DNA from: Clostridia bacterium
GTDB lineage: Bacteria; Bacillota; Clostridia; UMGS1840
Assembly (NCBI GenBank): GCA_017625695.1
Contig: JAGAKI010000079.1
Location: forward strand, 1 to 64,000
DNA: 64,000 nt
Reading direction: 5' to 3'
The notes beneath the pieces were generated by a model that worked only from the letters and a program-made list of their open reading frames with translations, did not search any database and was not told where the DNA came from. Numbering within the stretch: the first letter of the stretch is position 1; each line of letters begins with the position of its first letter. Below are positions 36,185-45,173 of the stretch, piece by piece. The position numbers and the translations under genes are program-made.

Positions 36185-37978
36185 ATGGCAGAAAACAGAT
36201 TAATCGGCTCTTATCCTGTAATCGGCATCCGTCCCACCATTGACGGCAGACGCGGTGTGTTAAAGGTAAGAGAATCCTTAGAAGACCAGACCATGAATAT
36301 GGCAAAAGCAGCAGCCAAGCTGTTTACTGAAAATTTAAAATATTCCAATGGGGAACCTGTGAAAGTTGTAATCGCAGATACCACCATCGGCCGTGTAGCA
36401 GAAGCAGCAGCTTGTGCAGACAAGTTTAAAAAAGAAGGAGTAGACATTACCTTAACGGTTACTCCCTGCTGGTGCTACGGCTCCGAAACCATGGATATGG
36501 ACAAAAACACCATCAAAGCAGTATGGGGCTTTAATGGTACCGAAAGACCCGGTGCTGTATATTTAGCAGCAGTATTGGCAGGTCACGCACAGAAAGGCTT
36601 ACCGGCATTTGGCATCTACGGACACGACGTTCAGGATGCAACCGATACTTCTATCCCCAAAGATGTAGAAGAAAAACTCTTAAGATTCGGACGTGCAGCA
36701 GTTGCAGCCGCTTCTATGAGAGGTAAATCCTATCTGCAGATCGGTTCCATCTGTATGGGAATTGCAGGCTCTATCATCGATACCGACTTTATGGAAGAAT
36801 ACCTGGGTATGAGAGTGGAATCTGTTGACGAGGTAGAAATCATCAGACGAATGACCGAAGGCATCTATGATGAAAAAGAATATCAGAAAGCTTTGGCTTG
36901 GGCAAAAGAAAAATGCAACATCGGTTTTGATAAGAACCCCGCTGAATTGCAGAAATCCGATGCTGAAAAAGAAGAACAGTTTGCATTCGTTGTAAAAATG
37001 ATGTGTATCATCAAAGACTTAATGAACGGCAACAAAAATCTGCCTGCCGGCTGCGAAGAGGAAATGGTTGGTCATAACGCCATTGCAGCAGGGTTCCAGG
37101 GTCAGAGACAGTGGACCGACTTCTATCCCAACTGTGACTTCCCCGAAGCAATGTTAAACACCTCGTTCGACTGGAACGGTGCAAGAGAACCCTATATCTT
37201 AGCAACCGAAAATGACGTATTAAACGGTATCGGTATGCTGTTTGGTAAACTGTTAACCAATCGTGCACAGATGTTTGCAGACGTTAGAACCTACTGGAGC
37301 GGTGATGCTGTGAAAAAAGCAACCGGTTATGAGATCGAAGGCAAAGCAAAAGAAGCTGACGGATTCATTCACTTGATTAATTCCGGTGCTTGCTGTTTAG
37401 ACGCTTGCGGTGAAGCAAAAGACGAAAACGGTAACGGTGTGATGAAACCCTGGTACGAAGTGACCGAAGCTGACCAGGATGCTATTATGAAAGCGACCAC
37501 CTGGAATATGGCTGACTTAGGTTATTTCCGTGGCGGCGGATTCTCGTCCAGATTTGAAACCAGAGCAGAAATGCCTGCAACCATGATTCGTCTGAACTTA
37601 GTCAAAGGCTTAGGCCCCGTTCTGCAGATTGCAGAAGGTTGGACCATTGCACTGCCCGAAGAAGTTTCCGACAAATTATGGAAACGTACTGACTACACCT
37701 GGCCCTGTACCTGGTTTGCTCCCAGAACCACCGGCGAAGGTGCATTCAAAACCGCTTATGATGTAATGAACAACTGGGGTGCAAACCACGGCGCAATTTC
37801 TTACGGTCACATCGGTGCTGACTTAATCACCCTTTGCTCTATGTTAAGAATTCCCGTATGTATGCACAACGTACCCGAAGAAAAAATCTTCCGTCCTGCT
37901 TGTTGGAATGCATTCGGTATGGATAAAGAAGGACAGGATTACAGAGCTTGTCAGAACTTCGGCCCCATGTATAAATAG
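36185..37978 (+). CDS. fucI: L-fucose isomerase
   Basis: 597 residues, near the 591 of the E. coli enzyme. Converts L-fucose to L-fuculose (also D-arabinose/ribulose) with Mn2+. Recognisable stretches: [20 protein letters not shown] at the N-terminus, [52 protein letters not shown], and [20 protein letters not shown] near the C-terminus. Start MAENRL follows GGAGG at ideal spacing. No fucose kinase, aldolase or transporter gene is adjacent, so the rest of the pathway is elsewhere. Its promoter carries an operator shared with the SGNH/XRE locus 1.4 kb upstream. Confidence 0.95.
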   Translation: MAENRLIGSYPVIGIRPTIDGRRGVLKVRESLEDQTMNMAKAAAKLFTENLKYSNGEPVKVVIADTTIGRVAEAAACADKFKKEGVDITLTVTPCWCYGSETMDMDKNTIKAVWGFNGTERPGAVYLAAVLAGHAQKGLPAFGIYGHDVQDATDTSIPKDVEEKLLRFGRAAVAAASMRGKSYLQIGSICMGIAGSIIDTDFMEEYLGMRVESVDEVEIIRRMTEGIYDEKEYQKALAWAKEKCNIGFDKNPAELQKSDAEKEEQFAFVVKMMCIIKDLMNGNKNLPAGCEEEMVGHNAIAAGFQGQRQWTDFYPNCDFPEAMLNTSFDWNGAREPYILATENDVLNGIGMLFGKLLTNRAQMFADVRTYWSGDAVKKATGYEIEGKAKEADGFIHLINSGACCLDACGEAKDENGNGVMKPWYEVTEADQDAIMKATTWNMADLGYFRGGGFSSRFETRAEMPATMIRLNLVKGLGPVLQIAEGWTIALPEEVSDKLWKRTDYTWPCTWFAPRTTGEGAFKTAYDVMNNWGANHGAISYGHIGADLITLCSMLRIPVCMHNVPEEKIFRPACWNAFGMDKEGQDYRACQNFGPMYK

Positions 37979-38032
37979 GCTTGAAAAATTGCGTATCATC
38001 CATTTTTCTTCGCCTTCTTTAGTTGAAGTAAA

Positions 38033-38065
38033 AAAAGACGAAATTCATTTTGAATTTCGTCTTTT
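38033..38065. terminator. bidirectional terminator between fucI and ddh
   Basis: AAAAGACGAAATTC (38033-38046)/GAATTTCGTCTTTT (38052-38065). Convergent genes end on both sides. Confidence 0.9.
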
Positions 38066-38093
38066 GTTTTGGCATCAAAGAAAAAGAATACTG

Positions 38094-39083
38094 TTACACC
38101 AACTCTTTTCGTAAGGTTGCACCGTCTTTTTCCGACAGGTAACAAAGAGGTACATCCAACACGGTTTTGGCACCGGATACACCTTCTTTGTTTAATTTTA
38201 CTGCCGCTCTGGCATAGGCTACCAGCACACTGGAAGTAAATTCAGGATTGGATTCTAATTTCAAAGAGAATTCCAAGACGTGATTGGTTTCGTTGGCAAA
38301 CCCGGATTTTCCGCTTCTGATTACGAATCCGCCGTGGGGAATTCCTGCATGATCACGTTTTAATTCTTCTTCCGAAATGAAGTTTACAGTAGTGTCATAA
38401 TCTGCAAAATAGTTGGGCATGGTTTTAATTTCATTTTCAATTCTTGCCAAGTCCGCCCCCTCTTGTGCCACCACAAAACATTCTCTGGTATGCTTTTGAC
38501 GGGTGGTAAGCTCGGGGTTTTCTCCGCTTCTTGCACCTTCAATGGCAGAGGGAACAGGAACGGTATACTGTTTGGCATCTTTTACACCGTCAATTCTGCG
38601 GATGGCATCGGAATGTCCCTGACTGACGCCCTTGCCCCAAAAGGTATAATCCTTCCCGGTGGGAAGCACAGCACCAAACAAGGCTCTCTGAATGGAGAAC
38701 AGCCCCGGGTCCCAACCAACAGAAATAATCCCTACTTTGCCCGCACTTTTGGAGGATGCATCTACCGCATCAAAATATTCGGGAATTTTCGCATGGGTGT
38801 CAAAGCTGTCTACCGTATTAAAATATTGGGAAAGCTCGGGTCCCTGCACGGGTAAATCGGTTGCAGAACCGCCACAGAGAATCAAAACATCCAGTTTGTC
38901 CTGAAATTTTAAAATATCGTTCACCGAATATACGGGAACGTCTTTGGTCAAGGGAGTTAAGGAATCGGGATTTCTTCTGGTAAATACAGCAGAAAGCTCC
39001 ATATCGGAAGTATGGGAAAGTGCCATTTCGACTCCACGTCCCAGGTTACCGTGACCAACGATTCCAACTTTAATTTTATTCAT
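38094..39083 (-). CDS. ddh: meso-diaminopimelate D-dehydrogenase
   Basis: 329 residues. NADPH-dependent one-step synthesis of meso-DAP from tetrahydrodipicolinate, bypassing the succinyl/acetyl branch of lysine and cell-wall synthesis. N-terminal Rossmann motif KVGIVGHGNLGRGVE. Substrate-domain stretches VGWDPGLFSIQRALFGAVLP, WGKGVSQGHSDAIRRIDGV and HGGFVIRSG are typical. Start follows GGAGGTGTTAAT. A monocistronic gene convergent with fucI. Confidence 0.95.
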   Translation of the reverse strand: MNKIKVGIVGHGNLGRGVEMALSHTSDMELSAVFTRRNPDSLTPLTKDVPVYSVNDILKFQDKLDVLILCGGSATDLPVQGPELSQYFNTVDSFDTHAKIPEYFDAVDASSKSAGKVGIISVGWDPGLFSIQRALFGAVLPTGKDYTFWGKGVSQGHSDAIRRIDGVKDAKQYTVPVPSAIEGARSGENPELTTRQKHTRECFVVAQEGADLARIENEIKTMPNYFADYDTTVNFISEEELKRDHAGIPHGGFVIRSGKSGFANETNHVLEFSLKLESNPEFTSSVLVAYARAAVKLNKEGVSGAKTVLDVPLCYLSEKDGATLRKELV

Positions 39084-39211
39084 ATTAACACCTCCAAAAA
39101 GGATTCCTTTCCAAGAAAGATTCTATCAGTTATTTTATCACGGATTTTGGGGCAATGCAAGATTTTTTTTAATATTTTTCTTCCTTTTTTTCCGATTCCA
39201 CGGGAAAAGTA

Positions 39212-39240
39212 TTGAATTTTTTCTAAAATTATGGTAAACT
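39212..39240 (+). promoter_or_regulatory. promoter of tmk operon
   Basis: TTGAAT (39212-39217), 17 bases, TAAACT (39235-39240), 42 bases before the tmk start. Confidence 0.55.
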
Positions 39241-39282
39241 TAGGTTAGTGTTTTTTGAAAAAACCGATAAAGGAGAAAAAAC

Positions 39283-39951
39283 ATGGCAAAACTGATTGTG
39301 ATAGAAGGCACCGATGCCAGCGGAAAACAAACGCAATCGGAGCTTTTATATGAATTCTTTACCAAACATAACAGCAAAGTTTTAAGACTTTGTTTTCCCG
39401 ATTATGAAAGTGAGTCCTCTTCTTTGGTTAAAATGTATTTAGGCGGCAAATTCGGCGATACACCCGACAGTGTAGATGGAAAAATCGCATCCATTTTCTA
39501 TGCGTCTGACCGTTATGCTTCCTATAAAACCAAATGGGAAGCTGTGGCAAATGACCCGGATGCTGTCATCATTTTTGACCGGTATGTGACCTCCAATATG
39601 ATTCATCAGGCGGCGAAGGTGAAAGATACGGCAGAAAAGGATGCATTTTTGGACTGGGTATACGACCTGGAATACGAGATTTTCCGTTTGCCGAAGCCGG
39701 ACCATGTGATTTTCTTAAAAATGCCTCCCGAAACTGCACAGGAGCTTATGAAAAACCGTGCGAATAAAATCACCAATGAAGTGCAGAAAGACATTCACGA
39801 ATCGGATGCCGCATATTTGACTGCATGCTATGAAAATGCGTGCTATGTGGCAGAAAAATATGATTGGACGGTGGTTCCCTGTGTGATTGACGGGAAGCTT
39901 CGCTCCATTGATGAAATTCAGGAAGAAATCAGGAAAACTGTATGCAATTAA
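39283..39951 (+). CDS. tmk: thymidylate kinase
   Basis: 222 residues. Phosphorylates dTMP to dTDP. P-loop GTDASGKQT at residues 9-17, the DRY motif in IIFDRYVTSNMIHQAAK (the dTMP-binding loop), and a LID region (NRANKITNEVQKDIHESDAA) without the usual Arg-rich stretch. The GTDASGKQ loop with Gln after the Lys marks a variant subfamily common in Clostridia. Ribosome site AAAGGAGAA. Overlaps the DUF2156 gene by 10 bases. Confidence 0.9.
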   Translation: MAKLIVIEGTDASGKQTQSELLYEFFTKHNSKVLRLCFPDYESESSSLVKMYLGGKFGDTPDSVDGKIASIFYASDRYASYKTKWEAVANDPDAVIIFDRYVTSNMIHQAAKVKDTAEKDAFLDWVYDLEYEIFRLPKPDHVIFLKMPPETAQELMKNRANKITNEVQKDIHESDAAYLTACYENACYVAEKYDWTVVPCVIDGKLRSIDEIQEEIRKTVCN

Positions 39952-40820
39952 AACCTTTAACCATTGATGACCGCGACCTTTTTTATCAGTATTATAAATC
40001 CAATCCGGCAAAGTGTTCTTATCTGAGCTTTGCCAATTTGTTTTTGTGGAAAGATGCGGAAGATATTCATTTTTTCGAGTATGAAGGACATCTGGTTGTG
40101 ACCGGAAAAAGTCTGTATCACGGGGAACGCTATTTTATGATGCCGCTTGGCGGTTGTCTTTGCGGTAAATTGAAACAATATTTAGATGAAAATTTCAAAA
40201 ACAAGTATCATATCTACGGGATTACTCATCTGGATGTGGAGTCTGTTCGGAAAAACTGCGGAGAGTTTTTTCAGATTGAACGTGTTCGGGATATGGATAA
40301 TTATGTTTATTTATCGGAAAAACTGATTTCTCTCTCCGGGAAAAAGCTTCACGGAAAACGGAATCATATTAATAAATTCAAAGAGTTATATTCCTATCAA
40401 TACGAACCGCTGACTGTAGATTCTATTGATAAAATACGTCCTTTTGTGGAAGAATGGTATCAGCAAAAAGCCCAAACGGACGCATCGATTCTTATGGAAA
40501 AGACGGCTTTGGAAAATGCTTTGAAGTATTTTATGGAATTGGAATTAAAAGGCGGAATGTTGCTGGTTGACGGAAAAGTTGTGGCGTTTTCCATTGGAGA
40601 ACAGCTGAATTCCGATACAGCACTCATTCATTTTGAAAAAGCCGATACCAATTATCAGGGTGCCTACCCTATGATTAACCAGCAGTTTGTACAACACGAA
40701 TGGAGTCATTTAACCTATATTAACCGGGAAGACGATATGGGCATTGAGGGTCTTCGGAAAGCAAAGCTCAGCTATCAGCCGGATGTTATGGTGGAAATGT
40801 ACGCTGCTGTTCCGAAGTAA
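39942..40820 (+). CDS. DUF2156 (phosphatidylglycerol lysyltransferase-domain) protein
   Basis: 292 residues, soluble, GNAT-like double domain. Stretches typical of the family: CSYLSFANLFLWKDAEDIHF, GKKLHGKRNHINKFKELYSY, VAFSIGEQLNSDTALIHFEK and YINREDDMGIEGLRKAKLSY. It lacks the membrane flippase part of MprF, so it is the free C-terminal domain type, whose aminoacyl or acyl substrate is unknown. Translationally coupled to tmk. Confidence 0.88.
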   Translation: MQLKPLTIDDRDLFYQYYKSNPAKCSYLSFANLFLWKDAEDIHFFEYEGHLVVTGKSLYHGERYFMMPLGGCLCGKLKQYLDENFKNKYHIYGITHLDVESVRKNCGEFFQIERVRDMDNYVYLSEKLISLSGKKLHGKRNHINKFKELYSYQYEPLTVDSIDKIRPFVEEWYQQKAQTDASILMEKTALENALKYFMELELKGGMLLVDGKVVAFSIGEQLNSDTALIHFEKADTNYQGAYPMINQQFVQHEWSHLTYINREDDMGIEGLRKAKLSYQPDVMVEMYAAVPK

Positions 40821-40847
40821 GGATTTTATTTACCTTCCCCTTTTTTA

Positions 40848-41193
40848 GGAAACCGGTGATTGTTTTTGTTGGATGAGATAGATTCTGATGCTATCTTTCA
40901 TTTGTAGCGTTTTCCTCGATTCAAAAAGGTTTTTTGACACCTCATCAGTCACTACGTGACAGCTTCTCCTCCAAGGAGAAGCCTTTGTGCGGGGGTAACT
41001 GATTTTGCCTTCTCCTTGGAGGAAACCGGTGATTGTTTTTGTTGGAGGAGATAGATTCTGATGCTATCTTTCATTTGTAGCGTTATCCTCGATTCAAAAA
41101 GGTTTTTTGACACCTCATCAGTCACTGCGTGACAGCTTCTCCTCCCAGGAGAAGCCTTTGTGCGGGGGTAACTGATTTTGCCTTCTCCTTGGA
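40848..41193. repeat. 173-bp tandem duplication of palindromic repeat units
   Basis: Copies 40848-41020 and 41021-41193 differ at only about four positions. Each contains CACCTCATCAGTCAC-tRc-GTGAC, the hairpin CTTCTCCT/AGGAGAAG, and a further CCTTCTCCTTGGA end. The plus-strand copy of the same module also follows the DUF559 gene at 41611. An apparent minus-strand frame here is repeat-derived, not a gene. Confidence 0.85.
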
Positions 41194-41236
41194 GGAGAAG
41201 GGGGACCGCTTGCGGTGGATGAGGTGGAAAGGAAAA
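41194..41236 (+). repeat. left inverted flank of the DUF559 gene
   Basis: After the CTTCTCC/GGAGAAG hairpin comes ACCGC/GCGGT and then GGATGAGGTG, the inverse complement of CACCTCATC on the other side of the gene. The gene's ribosome site starts inside this flank. Confidence 0.7.
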
Positions 41237-41243
41237 CATTCAT

Positions 41244-41612
41244 ATGAATAGAATCAAGAATTCCAAACTTACTCTCAACTCACAAACTTTACGAAAAAAT
41301 ATGACAAAAGAGGAACGACATCTTTGGTATGATTTTTTAAAAAAACTTCCACTTACTGTGAAACGGCAGAAAGTATTTGGTAATTATATTGTTGATTTTT
41401 ATATTTCATCATGTAAGTTGGTCATTGAGCTTGATGGATCACAACATTATGAAGATGTTAATGCTTATAACGATGCTGTCAGAGATTCTTATTTCAACAA
41501 AAATCGAATTACTGTTTTAAGATATTCAAATTCCGATGTCAATCTCAATTTTGATGGGGTATGCTCGGATATCTTAAATCATATTAATCATATTTCTTCG
41601 ATTGATTTTTGA
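41244..41612 (+). CDS. DUF559 endonuclease-domain protein
   Basis: 122 residues. Pattern of the DUF559/Vsr-like PD-(D/E)XK fold: LRKNMTKEERHLWYDFLKKL, KRQKVFGNYIVDFYISSCKL and VIELDGSQHYE, with catalytic-type Asp, Glu and the ELDGxQH core. Codon use looks more AT-rich than the neighbours. It is framed on both sides by inverted copies of a palindromic repeat, as these genes often are in Clostridia, which suggests it is spread or maintained together with the repeat. Function is not known; single-strand or hairpin cleavage during repeat mobilisation is one hypothesis. Confidence 0.85.
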   Translation: MNRIKNSKLTLNSQTLRKNMTKEERHLWYDFLKKLPLTVKRQKVFGNYIVDFYISSCKLVIELDGSQHYEDVNAYNDAVRDSYFNKNRITVLRYSNSDVNLNFDGVCSDILNHINHISSIDF

Positions 41613-41660
41613 CACCTCATCAGTCACTGCGTGACAGCTTCTCCTCCAAGGAGAAGCCTT
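41611..41660 (+). repeat. right inverted flank of the DUF559 gene
   Basis: CACCTCATCA, hairpin GTCAC-tgc-GTGAC, A, hairpin GCTTCTCC/GGAGAAGC. It starts within the last codons of the nuclease gene. Same module as in the 173-bp duplication; a diverged relative is at 46209-46276 with GTCAAAACC/GGTTTTGAC in place of GTCAC/GTGAC. Confidence 0.8.
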
Positions 41661-41721
41661 TTTTTGTTAGTTCTAAATGTTTCCTATTTTACTTCTTGTT
41701 TTATAAAAACTCTTATATACG

Positions 41722-41754
41722 AAAAAAGGCGGGACATAAAGTCCCGCCTTTTTT
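41722..41754 (-). terminator. terminator of the surface-protein operon
   Basis: AAAAAAGGCGGGAC (41722-41735)/GTCCCGCCTTTTTT (41741-41754), 5-base loop. Strong on both strands; on the minus strand it follows the small peptide gene. Confidence 0.92.
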
Positions 41755-41784
41755 AATTCTGTTATTCAATTAATTAACAGGCAA

Positions 41785-41946
41785 TTAGATCTGAGAACCT
41801 TCGTCTAACAGAGCCATGTTGTAAGTAGTGGTGATTTTGCCACCGGAAGTAGTTACAACAGCGGTTTCTAACGGATTTTCGTAAGCGATTGCTTCGTTAG
41901 CCTGTAAGGAAATAATTTCAACAGAAGGGCAAACATAATTTTTCAT
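41785..41946 (-). CDS. 53-residue peptide, possible exported or modified peptide
   Basis: Begins MKNYVCPSVEIISLQANEAI and ends ALLDEGSQI, with a Thr/Ser/Gly-rich middle (TAVVTTSGGKITTTYN). The start pattern K-x-Y-x-x-P-x-x-E-hydrophobic is common to many small Clostridia peptides encoded near exporters or surface genes; their function is not established. The ribosome site AAAGGAGG is excellent and the gene lies 22 bases after the upstream gene and just before the terminator, so expression is credible. One Cys. It could be a precursor peptide for the PqqD/peptidase/ABC genes at 46.7-49.0 kb, which is inference. Confidence 0.75.
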   Translation of the reverse strand: MKNYVCPSVEIISLQANEAIAYENPLETAVVTTSGGKITTTYNMALLDEGSQI

Positions 41947-41968
41947 CTCTATATATCCTCCTTTAAAA

Positions 41969-42826
41969 TTATTCAGCGATGGTTAAGGTGAAGTTGGTGT
42001 CAGCGATAACGGTATCGTTAGCGAAGAAATCTAATTCTTTTTCACCAGCATGAACGCCTTCTAAGATGATTTCAAAGGTACCATCCCAGTCACCGAAGGT
42101 GAAAGTGGTAGAACCTTCGTAATCTTTAACGGTGTCGCCGTTCATAGCACCATAGTATTTCTGAGCTCTTGCGCCTTCAACGGTAGATTCAGCAGTGAAT
42201 ACTACACCGTAGTTGGTAACGGTAGCATCAACTTTACCTGCACAGGTAATGGTGGTGCCAGCTGCAGTTGCAGAGAAGGGAGATTCGTCACCAGCGATTT
42301 CGATAGTGAAGTATGCGGGGCATTTTACAGAAGTAAAGTTAGCACCAGCAGCAACGCCTGCTACAGTATAACCAGAAGAAGTGGGGATTTTAGATGCGGT
42401 TAAAGCTTTGTCACCATAAGCAAAATCAGCTTCAGTTAATTTGGTAGCTGCATCAACTTTGTTAACAGTGTAAGTAATTGCTAATAAAGTACCTTCTTCA
42501 GTAACATAATTAGATAAGTCAGAGAAAGAAGCGATCATTTTAATCTGACCAGCTTTATTCTGGGTGTCATTCAGAACACAAGTAGCAAATTTATCGCCTA
42601 AAACTGCAGAATCTTCAACATAAGTTGCAGCTTCAGTTAACAGAATGGAGTTGAAACCAGCACAAGCTTCAACATTGGTAACATAAATTTCAACAGTTGC
42701 AGTAGCGCCGTTATCTGTAATCACGGTATGCATACCACCGTCTTCATGAGGATCAGCAGCGAAAGATACCAGAGATAAAGAAGCCAGCATAGCCACTACT
42801 AATAAGAGTGAAAATACTTTTTTCAT
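41969..42826 (-). CDS. secreted protein with cohesin-like domain
   Basis: 285 residues. Signal peptide MKKVFSLLLVVAMLASLSLV, cleavage near SFAA. The N-terminal half (TVEIYVTNVEACAGFNSILL and LSNYVTEEGTLLAITYTVNK) has the beta pattern of cohesin/carbohydrate-binding-like surface domains. The second half repeats a beta sandwich. No sortase signal or transmembrane helix at the C-terminus. Start at MKKVF follows AAAGGAAA. Fourth gene of a secreted-protein operon read from 45770. Confidence 0.6.
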   Translation of the reverse strand: MKKVFSLLLVVAMLASLSLVSFAADPHEDGGMHTVITDNGATATVEIYVTNVEACAGFNSILLTEAATYVEDSAVLGDKFATCVLNDTQNKAGQIKMIASFSDLSNYVTEEGTLLAITYTVNKVDAATKLTEADFAYGDKALTASKIPTSSGYTVAGVAAGANFTSVKCPAYFTIEIAGDESPFSATAAGTTITCAGKVDATVTNYGVVFTAESTVEGARAQKYYGAMNGDTVKDYEGSTTFTFGDWDGTFEIILEGVHAGEKELDFFANDTVIADTNFTLTIAE

Positions 42827-42866
42827 TGTAATCAATTTCCTTTCAAAATTATAATTGAACTAAATC

Positions 42867-43790
42867 TTACAGATTATCATTGATGAAATCTGTACCGTAG
42901 TCATACAAGGACAGACCGTTGTTTCCTAACAGAACGGCAATATCACCGCCATCGATGAATAAGTCATGTACAACGTCATAACCAGCAACAGTAGCGCCTT
43001 CAGTGATATCTAAACCGTTAACGTCCAACACTGTAGCAATGTCACTACCGTCGATAAAGAAGTCTTTTGCACCGATTACGTCACCGAACAGCATATCAAC
43101 TGCGTCCATTTCAACATCTGCATCTTCAACAGTTGCATATTCCATATAGGGCAATGCAGCGTCTCTGGTGATAACAACAGCATATTCACCAGCTTCTAAA
43201 CCTTCAAAGGTGTAGGTACCGTCAACGATTTCAACGGTTTCGATGGGGTTGATGATGAGTTCATCACCGTAGTTTTCAGCATAAGCAAGTGCTTCGTCCA
43301 CAGTTACTAAGTGCGCAAATGTGCCGTATGCTGCTTTGTAAGCGTCTAAATCTTCCGGTGCAACGATTTCGTCAGCAACTAACATATCATAGTAGTCAGC
43401 TTCTACGAAATTGTTAACGGAACCGCTTACGGTGTAGGTATCAGCTTCTTTTTCAAAGAAAATGGTACCAACTTCCTGTTTGTCGATGGCTTCGCCACCC
43501 ATTACAACTTTAACGTTTTCAGTTAAGGGATCCATTAACTGGAAGGTAAAGCTGTCTGCTGCAGCCTGATCGATGTACTGGATAGAACCAACTTCGATAG
43601 TGTCGCCTTTGTAAGCAACGATGGTGGTCTGTTTGCCAGCATTCGCAGTAGCAGCGTCGCCGGATAAAGCTGCGGTATAGGTTTTGCCGTCTGCATTCAG
43701 AGCGATTTCATCAGAAAAAGCTGCAAAAGAAGTCATAGACATGCTACCCATTACTGCTAAACCAGCGAGTAAAGCGATGAGTCTTTTCAT
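42867..43790 (-). CDS. secreted acidic protein with dockerin-like repeats
   Basis: 307 residues. Signal peptide MKRLIALLAGLAVMGSMSMT, cleavage near SFAA. Very acidic. The C-terminus has two similar segments, FFIDGSDIATVLDVNGL and LFIDGGDIAVLLGNNGL, about 30 residues apart, resembling the duplicated calcium-binding loops of dockerins although the first Asp/Asn positions are degenerate. Beside a cohesin-like protein this suggests a non-covalent surface assembly; that is inference. Ribosome site AAAGGAGAAA. Confidence 0.65.
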   Translation of the reverse strand: MKRLIALLAGLAVMGSMSMTSFAAFSDEIALNADGKTYTAALSGDAATANAGKQTTIVAYKGDTIEVGSIQYIDQAAADSFTFQLMDPLTENVKVVMGGEAIDKQEVGTIFFEKEADTYTVSGSVNNFVEADYYDMLVADEIVAPEDLDAYKAAYGTFAHLVTVDEALAYAENYGDELIINPIETVEIVDGTYTFEGLEAGEYAVVITRDAALPYMEYATVEDADVEMDAVDMLFGDVIGAKDFFIDGSDIATVLDVNGLDITEGATVAGYDVVHDLFIDGGDIAVLLGNNGLSLYDYGTDFINDNL

Positions 43791-43889
43791 AGTTTTTCTC
43801 CTTTACTTTTTTCCGGGAGGAAAATCCCGGGTATATTTATTTTTTTTTAAACAAAGTTAGGGTTGCCCACCCAAAGCAGAGGGCAAAAA

Positions 43890-45152
43890 TTACTGAGCGG
43901 ATGCGTATGCATAGTCACGCAGCGTCAGCATCAGCATAATTTCGGACATCAGCTGTTTTTCAACATCATTTTCTGCGTTCCAGGGATAGTTTGCGGGAGA
44001 AACGATAACCATTCTCTGACCTGCTAACCACTGAACATCGCAGTTTAATGCTTCCGCAACAGCACGCAAGGGAACAAAGGTTCTGTCCTGCACGATTTCA
44101 GGAGCTACATCCATGGTTTTCTTCAGACCGTCATTGGTGTAGGTGGTGGAGCCAATCTGGAATACCAGTTTGGTTCTGCCGTTTTCAATGATGATTTCCT
44201 GAGTTTCTGCTACATATTCTACTTTACATTTCAGTTCTTCTGCAATGTAACGCAGAGGAATCATAGTTCTGTCATCTTTGATATAGGGTTTTACTTCTTT
44301 GTTATCTTTATCTACCCATTTTAAGGTACCATTTCCTACAGTACCGTAGTTATTTGCCTGCAAGAAGATTACATTTTCCGCTCTTAACTGTTTACGGGTT
44401 ACCATATCAAGATTTGCAGTACTGTCAGAAGTGATAACATCCTTCACACCAGTTACATCAGAAGAATCTGTTTTACCGTCAGGATAGTTAAAATCCACGG
44501 CACAACTCTGCATACCATAGGAGTTAACTACCATCATACCGCCATAGACTAAATCGCTACTCTGCAATTTAAACTCTACAGGAGCATCAGACAATTTCTT
44601 CATAGTAATACGAATAACTTCCAAACCATTTTCATCAGCCAATGCCTGGAATTTATCAGAAACAACAGAGTTAGGTGCTAACTGAGTATTCGTTATGCTA
44701 AATAATGCTAAAACACCATTCGCTGCTTTTGAACCTTTGAAAGACTGCCAATCTGCGATTTCTTCACCGGTTTCTAAGTCTTTTGCAATAATAGGACAGG
44801 ATAAAGCTTCCAGTAAATCGGTAGTTACTTCTTTGGTGTCTTTATTAACAGGAGCAACTACTTCAGGATTGTAGGTAATTGTAGAAACAATCCCTTTGTA
44901 TGTAGCGTTATAGAGAGTGATATCTACGGTGAAGAATCCGTCTGCATCGGGAGCGGATACGTCAAATACAACTTTTGCCTTATCTGCTACCGGTGCCTGA
45001 GCAACCGGAGTTTCTTCTGCTCCTTCAGAGATTAACATAACATCGCCCTGAACTTCGGTCACAGTACCGTCTAATACTGCTTCTTCTGCAAATGCACAGC
45101 AGGATGCAGTCATAACAGTTGCCAAAATCAAGGATAAAATTTTCTTTACCAT
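43890..45152 (-). CDS. secreted cohesin-like plus stalk-domain protein
   Basis: 420 residues. Signal peptide MVKKILSLILATVMTASCCA. Residues about 55-230 have a cohesin-like beta sandwich (VVFDVSAPDADGFFTVDITL, later DAPVEFKLQSSDLVYGG). Residues about 265-400 form a copper-amine-oxidase N-terminal-like stalk domain with duplicated blocks YIKDDRTMIPLRYIAEELKC and VQDRTFVPLRAVAEALNCDV. It is paralogous to the next gene upstream. Probably a cell-wall or matrix protein. Co-transcribed with its neighbours. Confidence 0.75.
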   Translation of the reverse strand: MVKKILSLILATVMTASCCAFAEEAVLDGTVTEVQGDVMLISEGAEETPVAQAPVADKAKVVFDVSAPDADGFFTVDITLYNATYKGIVSTITYNPEVVAPVNKDTKEVTTDLLEALSCPIIAKDLETGEEIADWQSFKGSKAANGVLALFSITNTQLAPNSVVSDKFQALADENGLEVIRITMKKLSDAPVEFKLQSSDLVYGGMMVVNSYGMQSCAVDFNYPDGKTDSSDVTGVKDVITSDSTANLDMVTRKQLRAENVIFLQANNYGTVGNGTLKWVDKDNKEVKPYIKDDRTMIPLRYIAEELKCKVEYVAETQEIIIENGRTKLVFQIGSTTYTNDGLKKTMDVAPEIVQDRTFVPLRAVAEALNCDVQWLAGQRMVIVSPANYPWNAENDVEKQLMSEIMLMLTLRDYAYASAQ

Positions 45153-45173
45153 GGGAATCTACCTCGCTTCGTT

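Noticed and set aside
40952-41239. 95-codon minus-strand frame in the duplicated repeat
   Set aside because: The same peptide recurs twice because the DNA is a tandem duplication; it is repeat-derived and has no ribosome site.
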